The translations under genes and the position numbers were made by a program. Below, one piece after another: positions 12,721 through 25,202 of a stretch of 64,000 bases of DNA. The stretch is from NCBI RefSeq assembly GCF_003255815.1, contig NC_037669.1:119648021-119712020 (forward strand). Direction: 5' to 3'. Under the pieces are notes generated by a model. The model had not been told where the DNA came from, did no database searches, and worked only from the letters and a program-made list of their open reading frames with translations. Source of the DNA: Theropithecus gelada (lineage: Eukaryota; Chordata; Mammalia; Primates; Cercopithecidae). Each line of letters starts with the position of its first letter. The first letter of the stretch is position 1.

Positions 12721-13287
12721 GTATCTGACCACAGGGCCTGTGTTGTTCCCACAGCTGAAGGAGTTGGAGTTCTTACTTTCCTCCGAGCTAGCTGCATGAC
12801 TTTAGAGAAGTAGGATGGAAGGGTTTAATATTCCTACTTGAATGTCTCTAATAGTCTTCATTTCTAATTTTTTTAAGTCTATCAGGTTTGGACACGAAAT
12901 TTTTAAAGGGCCTAATTTAGATGTCTAGGAATCCCTGTTTCTGAATATTTTGGGGGTCTAGGGCTTAGGTTACATCTTGGAATTTTTAAGGTACTGGAGC
13001 TATTTAACCTAAATCTCACTACTGCAAAGAAGCTGTCCCATCCGTCAACACCAGTTTCCCAGGCAAACAAGACTAGTCAGTCTCTTCAAGGCCTCCCCCA
13101 TGAATGTTAGAGGGTGCTGGCATTACCGGAAAACAAAGCTTCCATCCAGGTGTGGATGAGCTCCTTCTGAGAAGGGAGTAATCAGTATGGACTGAAGTAA
13201 ATGGGAATCCTTCCTGAACATGTGCCATCAAGCTACAGAGCAGAAGTTGGGTGAAATTTGAAAGGCAGAGTAACAAAGGCAGAAGCA
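12721..13287. other. Intron 2, unassigned stretch
   Basis: Nothing nameable seen. Confidence 0.5.
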
Positions 13288-13470
13288 TGCGGGCATGGCT
13301 AAGAGCCTGGCCTTCCCAACTGGCTGACTTTGGGACTGTGCCTTGCTCTCTTCATTAGTATAATGGGGGTGGTAATAGCACCTACTTCATATGGGCAATG
13401 TGGGGATTAAATAGTAATCATGTAAAACCTTAGCCTGACAAGTTAATATACAGTAAAAGCAAACTATTAG
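13288..13470 (+). mobile_element. MIR, sense
   Basis: TAAGAGCCTGGCC, GACTTTGGGACTGTGCCTTG, ATAATGGGGGTGGTAATAGC and GGGGATTAAATAGTAATCAT follow the MIR consensus in order. Confidence 0.7.
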
Positions 13471-14487
13471 TTACTAGCTCCGTAAGAAACCAGAATAGCT
13501 AGGAACAGTTAGAGAGTCTTGGTAGGTTGGGTTGGGTGGGTTGGATTGGTTCCAACTGACAGGGAAAGACCCTACTTGCCTCAAGAGTGGATGAAATAAA
13601 TAGCTATGGAATAACTGTATGTGAGAACGTGCAAAGTATATGCTTTCCTGCGGGCTTCTCACTTAATATATATCGTAAAAGACAGTAATAGCTAATATCA
13701 TAGGTAGCAAATTTGACATTTGTTGATTCATCTTTTTGTAATGAATTATTCAAGGTGGATTATGCTGATGTGTACCACCATCATTCCATTTGAGTATGTG
13801 TCTTAATGTATAATGTCCTAAGGGCTGCCCAGGACTGGTGAGCAGTAACTCACTGCAGGAGGCCCCTACTTTGCCATTTCCACACCACTGCCCCATCCCT
13901 CCAGCCCCCTTAAGTTGGCAACAGACCACTCTGTCTTGTCTAGTCATGGTGATGGAGAGCCTGAGTGATTCTTAATCAAAGAAAATGACAGCTCCATTTG
14001 CATTTGTACAGATCTGATATTCACATTTGGATGTATGCCTAAAGGTACCTGGGTTGAAAATATGTGGTGTAACATTGCTTTATCTTTCTAAATCATCTTG
14101 ACACAGCCTTGCACTTAATAGGGAGTGGGACCCAGAATCGTGAAATAATAGCAGACATGCCACTGGGGGCTGGATTTATGTTTTATGAGATAAAGTGGTT
14201 CTTAACTATTTTTGTTGCCATGTTCAATAGCTAGTTACCTTTAATGTTTCTATAATAAGAAAACACTATGCAAAGATACACTTTAATGGAATTTCATAAG
14301 CTTCTACACTATGGGTAATAACCAGAGCTCTGAAAATAAAACTGTTATTGTCACTTGCATTTTAAGTCAGATTTACAGCTTTCTTTCATTTATGACTTCG
14401 TCCTAGTCTGAAAGCAAAATCACCATTTTATTATTTCTTATTCAAAGGTTGAAAGAGGAAGGTACCAAGTAAAACGATTTTGTAGAC
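13471..14487. other. Intron 2, unassigned stretch
   Basis: GGTTGGGT-type G-rich patch at 13525-13548. Otherwise nothing nameable. Confidence 0.5.
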
Positions 14488-14625
14488 AGGATCATAGGAC
14501 TTGGCAGCAAATACTTGGATTGAAACTTTAGCCTTGCCATTAACCAGCTGTGATGTTGACTAAGTCATCTAGTCTTTGGCTCACTTGTAAAATGGTATAA
14601 TATTGATACTATAGTTGTATTGCTA
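14488..14625 (+). mobile_element. MIR, sense
   Basis: GGACTTGGCAGCAAATACTT, TGCCATTAACCAGCTGTGAT and CTCACTTGTAAAATGGTATA match the MIR tRNA-derived part and core. Confidence 0.65.
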
Positions 14626-15059
14626 TTACCTGGGAATGACACCCCCCACTCTTATGATTCACAACCTGGACTTTTTATGACCCAGGTCTGTTTTGCTTTT
14701 AAAATCTTAAATATACAGCATCCCAGTCTTAGACCACAGCCTTTGATGCTTCCAGCCTGTACTCCCTCACACCCTACACACCTGTTCTTTGATGTTGACT
14801 AAGCCCTCGGGTCTTTTGTCAGTCTCTCAGTCCCTATGAAACTTTAATAACTTGTCTCTCCAGCCTTGGGCCTCATGATTCCTTAATTTAATCATTTTTA
14901 GCCAACACATACTATCTCCCTTATCCTTTGTTCCTCCATAATATCCACCTTGCAGACCCCTTCCCTTAGGTCAGTCTAGCTGTTCATTTTTCTGCATTTG
15001 GGCTGCACAGCTCAACTCAGCACTGCTTAATAATCAGCTGTATGTACCTGCTCAGTTCC

Positions 15060-16050
15060 TTCTCCTGTTCCCTGGAATAGTTGCTCCCAATCTCCACCTC
15101 TCTCCTCTCCTCCCTTCCACTGCCCCTGCCTTCATTGTTCTCCACAGGTGACCTTCTTCCATGTCTTTTAGAAAAGGTGGAGCCATTGGACAGGTATCCC
15201 TCATTGGGTAGATATCCCACAGGTCTCCCTCTGCCTCTCTTCTCAAACTCATCTTCTTCACACATTCTTATCTTCTTTCATCCTACCTCAATGTAAGAGT
15301 TTTCCCTCTGTGTGAGAGGACTCCTCCTGCTGTTTCTGTTGTCTCCTCCCTTGCCCGGAATTGCCTCTTTCCTCTCAGCATGCAGACGTCTTCAGTGAGA
15401 CCTCAGGAGTAGTTTCATCTCTTTTCAGACCAAGCAACTTTTTTCTACCCTCTTTGCCTCCACGTAGTCACCTCCCAGTTTTTCCTTCACTCTATACAAA
15501 CTGATGTATGTCTCTGCATTGCTGTCTAAGGTCCCAGGGGCTTCATAATCGCCAGATTGAATGAGCTCTTTTTAGTCTTTATTTCACTTGGTCTTCTATA
15601 TGCCTGGCTCTGACCATACCCTCCTTTTTGAAACTCATCACATCCTCCTTCCTGAAACTTTCTCTTTTCCTTGATTTGCAGTCATATTGCTCCTTTCTTT
15701 TTTCCCACCCCCTAGTTGTTTTTTCTTGGTGTTCACTGTGAGTCCTTCTGTCTCCATAGACTGACTTGACCTCCTGAAGCCCAGCCTTCTCCACTGTACT
15801 AATGGACACGTCTGTCTGGATGTCTGCCAGGCTCCCGAAAACCTTGTATGTCCTCGACTGAAGTTACCTCCTGCCTTATTCATGTTTTCCCCCTGAGTCT
15901 TCTGTCTCAAAGAATGGCACCCGTACCCACCTAGCTTGTACACACCAGAGATGTTATCTTCCTGGAGGTCTTCCCTTTCAATTATCCAGAACGCTATCTA
16001 CATGTCCTGTTGATTCTACTTCTTATTTATTCTTTGGATCTATTATTTTT
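15060..16050 (+). mobile_element. Old L2 ORF2-region sequence, sense
   Basis: The + strand is pyrimidine-rich. It carries degraded pieces that run in the order of the L2 reverse-transcriptase region (for example TTTGAAACTCATCACATCCT, TTCACTTGGTCTTC and TCTGTCTGGATGTCTGCCAG). All frames are broken. Divergence is high and the ends are guesses; 14626-15059 may belong to it. Confidence 0.4.
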
Positions 16051-16369
16051 TCGCTGCCAGCCTTTGTTTTAGATCCTGACTGAATTAATCGTCTCCAAAT
16101 CTTGGTAGAGGACAGATGAACTATAATCCTGGATCTGGGTGGTAGTGGGTAGGAAGGTGGGGAAGGAGTGGGGAAGATGGTGAAAGGGTAACCTTTCTGG
16201 AATCCAGTCTGATCCTGTAACTCCCAGGTGTAAACTCTTTATCATAGTACTCCTTAGCATGACACAGGAAGCTGTTCTTGATTGAGACTTTGTCTTCTCC
16301 AATTGCATATCCTGCTATTTTCTACACACACGTGGTGTCATAGCCATACACAGACTCAAGCCCTTCCTC

Positions 16370-16500
16370 ATACATTGGCCAGTGTCTTTACTTGGTGCTT
16401 GAAATATCCTTCCTTGTCTTCCCCTCAATCTTATTCTCTGATCTTTTAGGACTGAATTAAAATCCTACCTTTGCTACCATTTCTGTTCAGCCCAGTCTGA
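16370..16500 (+). mobile_element. L2 fragment, sense
   Basis: TTGAAATATCCTTCCTTGTC and GGACTGAATTAAAATCCTAC resemble the L2 segment upstream of its 3' tail. Weak. Confidence 0.35.
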
Positions 16501-16819
16501 GTTGGTTGCTCTGTGGAACTTTTGGCCATCTGTTCATCATAATGTCAACTTCTCAAGCTGCCAGGCCCCTGAAAACTTTGTATATCTTAGACTGAGGTCA
16601 CCGCCTGCCTTCTGAAAACTCCATTTTGAGAAATGATAGCTGAAAACTCAAGATCTTGTGGGAAATACTAGTGCTAGAAAGACTAAGATGGTAAGTGAAC
16701 TCCTGAAAATATTTTCAATCTAGTGAAAGCTGCTAGAAATATTTTTTTTTTGTTTGCTAAAAGGAAACAATAAAGAAAGTGCAGAAGTCAAACGAGTTGC
16801 TGCCTATGTTAAATAATAG

Positions 16820-16975
16820 ATATTTTCAACAAGTCATCTAACTTTTTTGTGCGTTTCCTTATCTGTAAAATGAGGGTAACAGCATAATGGGCTATGATGA
16901 GTATGATGAGTTAATGTATGTAAAATGCTTATAACAGAACCTGACATAGTAGATATTAGCTATTAATAATAATTT
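16820..16975 (+). mobile_element. MIR, sense
   Basis: CTTATCTGTAAAATGAGGGT, GATGAGTTAATGTATGTAAA and CTGACATAGTAGATATTAGC follow the 3' half of MIR. Confidence 0.75.
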
Positions 16976-17438
16976 TCATTTACCAACTACAAATCTTACA
17001 GACTATTATTTCCAGCCCTCCTATTTTTGCTGAGGTGATTAGAATCTGTTTTTTTTTTTTTGAAGTATGAATATAAAGGCTTTTTTTTTTTTTGGTCTAG
17101 TTCTCCACCCAAGTGTCAGTGGGATCTAATTTATTACTCATGCTTGTGGAGCCATCTTAGTTTCCACGGTTGTCTCAAAGGTGTATGTTTTTCTTTGACT
17201 AGAGAATGGCTTTGGGATGATGTCTATCTAAGCAAATTAGGCTCAGGGAATATGACAGAACAATCCAACCTTTCTCACCCTCGCCTGCAGCACTCTCTCT
17301 TCTTCACTCACTCACACATAGCTCCTTTCCCTCTACCTGAAGCTGCACCCTCCAGGCTTCTTTGCTTTCCTTCCTGTGTGTTTTCAAGGCTGCCCCTCAC
17401 AAGCATCTACTTATTCTTCATCTGCTCCCCTCCCCCAA

Positions 17439-17439
<1 letters not shown>

Positions 17440-17484
<45 letters not shown>

Positions 17485-17490
17485 GTCTCC
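17440..17490 (+). repeat. (CTGT)6 then (CT)n microsatellite
   Basis: Six CTGT units run into about ten CT units. Two T-rich runs lie upstream at 17049-17061 and 17080-17093. Confidence 0.9.
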
Positions 17491-17564
17491 TATTTCCAAC
17501 AGGATTTGATGTTGATTTACTTAAATCAAAATAGTCATAATACCGAAAATGTATAACAAAAGAA

Positions 17565-17655
17565 AGTCATGACTATAAGTTCCATGAGGGCAAAAAATAG
17601 CATTTTATTCAGACCTGTATTGGAGTAGGCATTCAGTAGTGAGTAAATTCTTAGA
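17565..17655 (+). mobile_element. L2 3' tail, sense
   Basis: TAAGTTCCATGAGGGCAAAA through AGGCATTCAGTAGTGAGTAA is the L2 3' end. Confidence 0.6.
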
Positions 17656-20467
17656 TAGAGGAAAGTTACCAGAAGCAAATGAGATGATCTACAGAAAAGA
17701 AATACATAAACTGTAAAAATCAGTATACAGATTTTAAAAATCAATCTGTTCTTCCCCCTTCCATTTGAATAACCGTAACACCTTGATTATACGAAAATCT
17801 TGACGATCTTTTTTTTTTTTTTTAATTGTAAAAGTATCTTTAAAAGATGTCCCAACCTTCCTGGGTAACTCTGGTCCTTTAATCACCTTCACAAATCTAC
17901 TTTATAAGAAAATTTAAAAATTTAAATTATGGTTTAAATGTCGCTTCTTTTATTTTTAGTATGATAAGGTGATCAGCTCTTCTGGTGACATTCATGTATT
18001 TGTATGTTATTACGTATTTTTTTTTATCAGCCCATTCCTGAGGCAATGTATGTCTTAACAGTTTTCCCCGATTGTGCTGTTTACCAAATCATTTCAGATC
18101 ATGCTCAAAGGATTCTCTAAATTCTCTAACTTTGATTTAGGTGGTGGAATTTGTTTTAATTACATCCTTACCTAAGTTGAGTGTTGAAGAGTGAAAGTTC
18201 AAAGGCTTTGTTTTGTAGAACCCAAGTCCCTACACAACTGGCACCTTTATACACAATGAAGGTACAAGTACAACATGTCTGAACTACTGCATCCTTTATT
18301 CAGACTTCTTTTTTCCAGTCATTTGCTTTAATACTGTATTTCTTAAGAGTTCTAAGAGTATTGGCAATCCAGGGAGAAATTGCTCATGAATCATTATTGG
18401 TATAGTTAAATGCAAAATAGCAGTTATGAAGTTTATATAAATCTTTCTCTGTAGCTTCCTTGCTCCTTTTTCATAATCTTATAGTAATTTCAAGCCTTTT
18501 GTTGAAATCTCGACAAGCCCTATGATATCATACTCCTTATTAAAATTATTAAATTTAAATAATTTTAGCAATAAATATAAAATATTTAAAGAGAAGCAAT
18601 AAGTTGTCATCCTATCACTATTGAGTTGATTTTTCTAGTAAAGTATATCAAATACGGGTGTGTCAATTAGTGAAATACAATAATAAAGTTCATTTCTATC
18701 TCACCTTTGCAACATAGAGGCCAATAGATTAAATTTCGAGTTCAAAAACATGATAGTTTTCTTTAGTATATTTACTTAAAGTCATGGTAGAAATAGTATG
18801 TGACCAGATGAAAAGTATGTACTGGCTAATATATTAGCCAGTACAAAATAAAATTGGAATGCAGCAAATCCCGTTTTGGCTATCATTTATTAAGTTCTTT
18901 GAGAAAAGTGGTTTTTCCCCCAGAATAAGTGAGTACCTTTGAGAAGTATTAGAATCCTGATTTTTTTCAAGTAAACGAGTTGTCTCCTGAGAATAGTATA
19001 GCATTAAGCACAAAGTTAAAATTTTATTTCTATCGCTAAAAAAACAAAATTGCAATCCTCTTCAATTATTTTCTGCACTTGAGCTTTTTCTCGGAGGACC
19101 TTACAAAGTAAATTAAGGAAGAATACTCTGTATCTAACATCAATGGTTCTCTATCAATGAGTTAATAAAGGTGGATTTCTTTTCTCAAGATTTTTCTTTA
19201 ATTATTGTGTTCCCTAAAGACCACGTATATTAGAAATTTTCTTTTAGTGGTGTCTTCCCCCAAACAAGATGCCATGAGTTGATCTTGGCCATAACTGATT
19301 TGGAGAAAACCTCTGAAAATGGAACAAACAGGGAAAAATAAAAATACGTATTTTTTATAAACCTTTCTCTAGGAGTAAAATCCATTAAAAATGAAGCTAA
19401 ATTTGTTGTGCGAGAAATTTAAATAATTTAATAATAAAACTGACTTAAGACTCAGGTCCCTCAGAAATGAAGACAGTGCTTCATATATAATAGCTGCTCA
19501 GTAAGGTGTCTATGAATTTAACTTTTAATTAACAGGGCTACCAACATGTTGAACCCCAGAAGATGCCACTTATATAGAAAACAATGGGAAGGGTCCTTTT
19601 TGGAGTTGTGTAACAATGTGGCTTGTGAGTTGGATAAGAAGGTGTTGGGGTTTTTTTAAATTTACTATAAATATTATGTTCATTTTATGTGAAATTAGAG
19701 TTTCTTCATAAGACCTTTCTTTGTAAAAACTTGACCACATTCCAAAGGGCACTGAAATCCATTTCAACTTATAGAAATGATGCCCTTTCAGGAAATTTTT
19801 ATTGGCTACCCTTTTCCTTAATAGTGGAATAGTGTATGTATTTATGATATGTTGTGAATCCCTGGGCAGGAGTTGTCAAGGTTAGACAACTCCATTGAAT
19901 GTGGAGTTCAAAAGAACTCACCTTATCTGGACACTCCTATTTTGCATTTTAGTTCTGGAAGGGAAAACAGGCATAACAAGTATTTCTATTTCTATTCTTT
20001 ATGAAATCCATGAGAGCTAAAAAGATTTGCCTAGAGCCTTATTGAAAAATTGAAAACTGATCAAATTCTAAATAGAACCCATGTATTTTTACTCCTTTAA
20101 CTCCACTGCATTTATTATTTCCAGAGATTTTTTTTATGGCTTCTGAATTTGTTTCCTAAAATGTATTCTTCTCAAAAAGATTTTTTTATGTTTAAAAATG
20201 TAAAAACAGAAATAATATGTTTAAGAGGTATAATTCAATCTTTCAAAGCATCACATGTATGATTGCTACATAATATTCAAGCCCATGACCTGTTGAATGT
20301 TCATCAGTGGTTAATAAGTATTGTGTTATTATTGGCCTTAAATAACTATCACTCAGTGGTTTATTAAATCTAAGACAGATTTTCTGGTTAGGAGTTCTTG
20401 GGATATAATAAGGTATATTTTAATGATTAAAAGCCAGCAGTTCAGTTATTTTGCATATATGAGCGAT
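17656..20467. other. Intron 2, long AT-rich unassigned stretch
   Basis: Low GC, many short A or T runs. No gene, splice-bounded frame or confidently nameable repeat. Confidence 0.5.
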
Positions 20468-20470
20468 AAT

Positions 20471-20742
20471 TTTCTTTCTTTCTTCCTTTCTTTCTTTCTT
20501 CCTTTCTTTCCTTTCTTTTCTTTCTTTCTTCTTTCTCTTTCTTTCTTTCTTCTTTCCCCTTCCTCCCTTCCTTCCTTCCTTCCTTCTCTCTCTTTCTCTC
20601 TTTCTCTCTCTCTCTTTCTTTCTCTCTCTCTTTCTCTCTCTCTTCCTCTCTCTCTCTCTTTCTCTTTCTTTCTTTCTTTCTTTCCTTCTTTCCTTCTTTT
20701 TCCTTCTTTCCTTCTTTCCTTCTTTCTTTCTTTCTTTCTTTC
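20471..20742 (+). repeat. About 270-bp polypyrimidine tract (TTTC/CTTC/TC)n
   Basis: The + strand is essentially pure C and T over this span, built from TTTC, TTCC, CTTC and TC units. It joins the 3' (T on this strand) tail of the antisense Alu at 20753-21027. The flank AATTTTCTTTC at 20468 resembles AATTTTATTTTCTT right after the Alu at 21028. This places the tract inside the Alu target duplication, so it most likely arose by expansion of the Alu A-tail. Long apparent open frames here are only low-complexity sequence. Confidence 0.9.
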
Positions 20743-20752
20743 ATCTTTTTTT

Positions 20753-21027
20753 GAGATGGAGACTCGCTCTGTCGCCCAGGCTGGAGTGGCACAATCTCGG
20801 CTCACTGCAAGCTCCCCCTCCCGGGTTCACGCCATTCTCCTGCCTCAGCCTCCTGAGTAGCTGGGACTACAGCGCCCACCACTACACCCGGCTAATTTTT
20901 TGTATTTGTAGTAGAGATAGGGTTTCACCGTATTAGCCAGGATGGTCTTGATCTCCTGACCTCGTGATCCTCCCGCCTCGGCCTCCCAAAGTGCTGGGAT
21001 TACAGGCGTGAACCACTGTGCCCGGCC
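20753..21027 (-). mobile_element. Alu, antisense (S/Y-type)
   Basis: GAGATGGAGACTCGCTCTGT through AGTGCTGGGATTACAGGCGT, ending CCCGGCC. Its tail is the expanded polypyrimidine tract to the left. Confidence 0.95.
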
Positions 21028-21896
21028 AATTTTATTTTCTTAATGTCCCTCATGCAGACAGAAGCCACCAATGAAATAAACCATTAATGTTGCAAACACA
21101 AGACTGCTGAATTAAATGCTAAAAAAAAAAAAAAAAAAAAAAAGGAGATTGATTCCGATCTTTTGGATCCTAGGTAAGTACCTAAGTCCCAACCAATGTG
21201 ATTGAAATCAGATACTGGCAACTAGGTTGAAATTAGGCTTGATATTTTCAGATCAGGTGCTGTTAGAAGAGCTCCTGCTTATGAGTCTTTGAGCATATGC
21301 CTACACCTATTTCACAATTGAAAATGAGGAAGAGGAGGAAGGAAAGCAATTTTCATGTTTTTGTGCAGGTGACCTTAGCTGACTGAGGTCTTAACAGTTT
21401 AGGCAAAGTTTTCATCTTTCCACATTTATGTCAGGGAAGGAGGATCAAATGTTCTCTTTGGTTCAAAAAGCACAGCCTCATTCTTAACTGCTACCTGTAA
21501 GGTTGATCTGTTGGCTGCTGCTAGTAGAAATGTATCTTAGAGATACAGTTACCTCTACTTCTATACTTTATATTGCTAATATTTAAATAAAACATATAAA
21601 ACATATATATTTACAGAAATAAATCTTCCTAGGTGGAAAACATACTCTGATTATCAGGCATTTTAATTTATAGTTCTGTTCTTTATTCTTTAAACATTAG
21701 AGAGAATTTAAATAGAATTTTAAAAGAGAGAGACAATATCTTATTGTTTCCTTGACTTATATGCAAGGCCAATATGAAAGGAAAATACGACCTGGAAAAA
21801 TCTTGGTTTTTTTGAGCCTCAGTTTTAAAGTCTGATAATAGTAATTGTTCTATCAGAGTTGTTATGCCTTCAAGTAAGAAGTGCTATGAATTTTTT
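21028..21896. other. Intron 2, unassigned stretch
   Basis: 23-A run at 21121-21143. Otherwise nothing nameable. Confidence 0.5.
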
Positions 21897-22222
21897 AAAA
21901 AAGAACAGAAGTGCTGTAATGCCAGCACTTTGGGAGTCAGAGGTGGGCAGATCACCTACGGTCGGGAGTTCGAGACCAGCCTGACTAACATGGAGAAACC
22001 CTGTCTCTACTAAAAATACAAAATTAGCTGGGTGTGGTGGTGCACACCTGTAATCACAGCTACTCGGGAGGCTGAAGCAGGAGAATCGCTTGAAACCGGG
22101 AAATGGAGGTTGCGGTGAGCCAAGATCGTGCCATTGCACTCTAGCCTGGGCAATAAGAGCAAAACTCTGTCACAAAACAAAACAAAAATCAAAATGAAAC
22201 AAAACAAAAAAAAGAACAGAAG
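21897..22222 (+). mobile_element. Alu, sense, 5'-truncated, with 15-bp target duplication
   Basis: The Alu body runs 21912-22207. It starts within CTGTAATGCCAGCACTTTGG, so about the first 20 bases are missing. A perfect target duplication AAAAAAGAACAGAAG flanks it at 21897-21911 and 22208-22222, marking a normal L1-driven insertion with 5' truncation. Confidence 0.95.
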
Positions 22223-22249
22223 GACTTGGAAAAGCGTTTCCACAAAGAG

Positions 22250-22700
22250 GTTAGGAATTCATTCATGCAGCACATATTGATTGAGTACCCACCATGCAGG
22301 CACTGATCTGCTACTGAAGATGGAATTGTGAACGAGACAAAGAGAAGGCTCTGCCCTCAAAACACTTCCCTCCTGGAGCAGGAAATGCCTGGTACACTTG
22401 ATAAATAAATAAACTGTATAGTTTGTTAGATGATCTGTAAAGCAGGGAAGGAGGATAATGAGAGTTAAGGTGGAGTTGAAGTTTTAGATATTGCAGCCCA
22501 AAAAAGGCAATTGGAGAAGAGTCATTTGAGACTCTTTGACACATTCGAGTCAAGACTTGAAGGCAGCGAGCATTCAAGCGTGGCAAAAGGAAGAGACATG
22601 TAAAGTCCCCATGGTACATTGGAGGAAATGGAGAAGGACACTAGACCTGCAATGTGGGCGAGTGGGAGACTGGGGGGGAATAGCAGGAGAAGAGAACAGA
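22250..22700 (-). mobile_element. L2 3' region, antisense
   Basis: It starts ATTCATTCATGCAGCACATA and GAGTACCCACCATGCAGGCA, then GTGAACGAGACAAAGAGAAG, then CATTTGAGACTCTTTGACAC and AGCGAGCATTCAAGCGTGGC. These are in the order of the antisense L2 consensus. Confidence 0.7.
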
Positions 22701-24480
22701 AATGGAACCTCATAGTCACACTAAAAGCACTGTGATAACACCATTTACCCAGCCACTCTATCAAGTGTATCTACATATGTAATTTAATCCTTACTACTGC
22801 AACCTAGTGAGTTAATTGTTTTATATCAGTTCTACACAGTTAGAGGGTTTAACTCTAGACCTACTAAGTAGTCCAAGGGAACCTCATACCTCTTTCAAAG
22901 CCTTTCCTCTTAACCTCCACATCCTATATAGGACCTGCAGAGCTCTAGCTACAGATAGTCAATTCTTTCCTAGACTATGTGAAATACCTGCTTCAAAAGA
23001 GAAGATGGCCAAGAGTCAGCAAGATGCTCTCCTTGCCCGTCTCACGATCCCTGATGAGTCAACCTAAACTGGAGGCATGAAAATGTGGTGGAGAGAAGAA
23101 TTTCACTGGACTCAGGGAAAACTCACCCTCCTTGAGACGAAGATACCCGATAGGTCACAGTTGGATCGCAGCTAAATTTAGCTATAAATCAATGCATTTA
23201 CTAGCTAGTCAGCTACACTCCCATTCAGGCCTACCCAGAGCTTGGGGCAGATCATATTTACTTGAAAGAGCCCTTGTTCTTTCTCAGTGTGTCATCATAT
23301 TTCACCCTCTTCCCTCCCCCAAGATTTCAGACAAAAGTGTTCTCAGCAGTACTGTCCTGATGGGAAAGTACGGGTTTCTGAGAGGCACTTGACTACTTAC
23401 TCCCAGCAACTAGCTTCCCAGGGATGGATGTGTTTGCTGACAAATTGCTGTAGTCTGTGATGGCCATCACTTTGAAAGATGAGGAATATGTAAGAGCCAT
23501 CCTGCATTTATAAAACAACTTTCAGTTTTCTAACATCCTTTTTGTCCTCTCACCCTCCTCCCTAAAGAACAATATGCAGGTCTTTGCTCAGAAAGCACAA
23601 TCGCAAATGCAGGCTGTGCTGCCACAGAAGACATCTGTTGGAGGGGGAGAGATATTTTCAGCCTTTGCAGAGATCTGGGTCTTCTGCTATTGCAGGTGGA
23701 ACAATTAATAGGCCATAATTATTTCTTTCATACACTTTGGAGAGTCTATATTTGGATGTTATTCTTTGACCATCTTGAGTTCTTTAATCCATAAGTACCT
23801 AAAAGGTGGTGAATGGTATCAGTGATAGAGAATAATGCTGTTCATTTATTTTTCCTAAAAAATTGAATTTTGCTTTCCTTATTTCTTGGAAACAGATCAC
23901 TTATAGCAATTGCAAGATTCCTATATCCCTGCATTTGAAGAACATCCGTTGGATAAAGGCAAACACCTTTATCCTCTTGTCATTGACCATTATATTTTTA
24001 GCTTAAAAGTTCACATGACTTATATTTTAATCAAACAAAATAATATGTTTCTGCATTGAGCTCCTGGAAGGTTTACTTATAGTTTTAAGAGTTTATTAAG
24101 ACCTAAATATTGTTTTAAAATGAAAATAGGATGTTCTTTCTAAAATTAATATAATTAGCCAGAATTGTGTCCAGTTACAATAAACCAAGTTCTGTTTAGT
24201 CCTAATAATACTTCATCAGGTTTTTAAAAAATTTAGAATATGCTGCTTAAATGGGAAAGTCTTAGAATTGGCCTCTTACACAAAAGTCAGTTGCAAAGTG
24301 GTCTCAGAAGTCACTGGGTATAGTATTGCCTGTGTTCTTAAAGAACATACATTTTTGGGGTTTAAGAAAAGATTTCACCTGTAAGATTCTACTAAGCAAA
24401 GAAAGAACAATTCATCTGCTGTGCCTCCCTTAAGCCATGGGAGATCCCTGAGGTCAAGACCTTATCTTTTGATCTTTGTA
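22701..24480. other. Intron 2, unassigned stretch
   Basis: Nothing nameable seen, except a probable short L2 tail at about 24480-24545. Confidence 0.45.
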
Positions 24481-24555
24481 ATATTAGTGCCTACTGCAGA
24501 ATCTGTCATTTCATAGACTTCAGCATTCATTGAACACCTATTAAATGTCAAATTC

Positions 24556-24781
24556 TTTTAAAACATGGTTTCTCAACCTTGACTCCATTGACATTTTGGA
24601 CCCAATTATTGTTTGTTGGGGAAGGGTGGTGTCCTGTGCATTATGAAGATTTAGTAGCATCCCTGACCTCTACCCACTAGTTGTCAGCAGCTTCAGTCAT
24701 AGCAATAAAAGGATGTCTCCAGACATCATCAGATGTCCCCTGGGAAGCAAAGTTGCCCCATTGAAAACCACTGTTTTAAAG
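24556..24781 (+). mobile_element. MER20 (hAT-Charlie DNA element) with 8-bp target duplication
   Basis: The body at 24564-24773 (210 bp) runs from CATGGTTTCTCAACCTTGAC through CTCTACCCACTAG and GTCTCCAGACATC to GAAAACCACTG, matching MER20 as I remember it. TTTTAAAA (24556-24563) and TTTTAAAG (24774-24781) are the expected 8-bp duplication with one change. Confidence 0.8.
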
Positions 24782-24903
24782 GGTTTGAGAGAGATAATTT
24801 ACATTTTGTGAGATAAAAAAAAAAACAACTGCTTTTGAAATTCTCTCTCCTCTATATGTACATATTTACAATGTAGTATATTTCTATATGTACAATATTA
24901 TCT

Positions 24904-25202
24904 TTTTTATTTAATTTCTTTTAGAGATCGGATCTCACTCTCTCCCCCAGGCTGGAGTGCAGTGGCACAGTAACAGCTTATTGCAGCCTCAAACTCCTGG
25001 GCTCAAGTTATCCTTCCACCTCAGCTAAGTAACTGGGACTGCAGGTGCATGCCACTAGGTCTGGCTAATTTTTAAATTTTTTTGTAGAGACGGGATCTCA
25101 CTATATAGCTCAGGCTGGTCTTGAGTTCCAGGCTGCAAGTGATCTTCCTGCCTTGGCCTCTCAAAGCACCGGAATTATAGGCATGAGCCACCACACTCAG
25201 CC
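24904..25202 (-). mobile_element. Old Alu (J-type), antisense
   Basis: TCTCCCCCAGGCTGGAGTGC, CTCAAACTCCTGGGCTCAAG and GGCATGAGCCACCACACTCA. Both monomers are present and strongly diverged. Confidence 0.9.

Noticed and set aside
20423..20860. Long open frames on both strands over the pyrimidine tract
   Set aside because: They encode only low-complexity S/F/L or K/E/R strings across (TTTC)n and then Alu. No splice sites or family resemblance.
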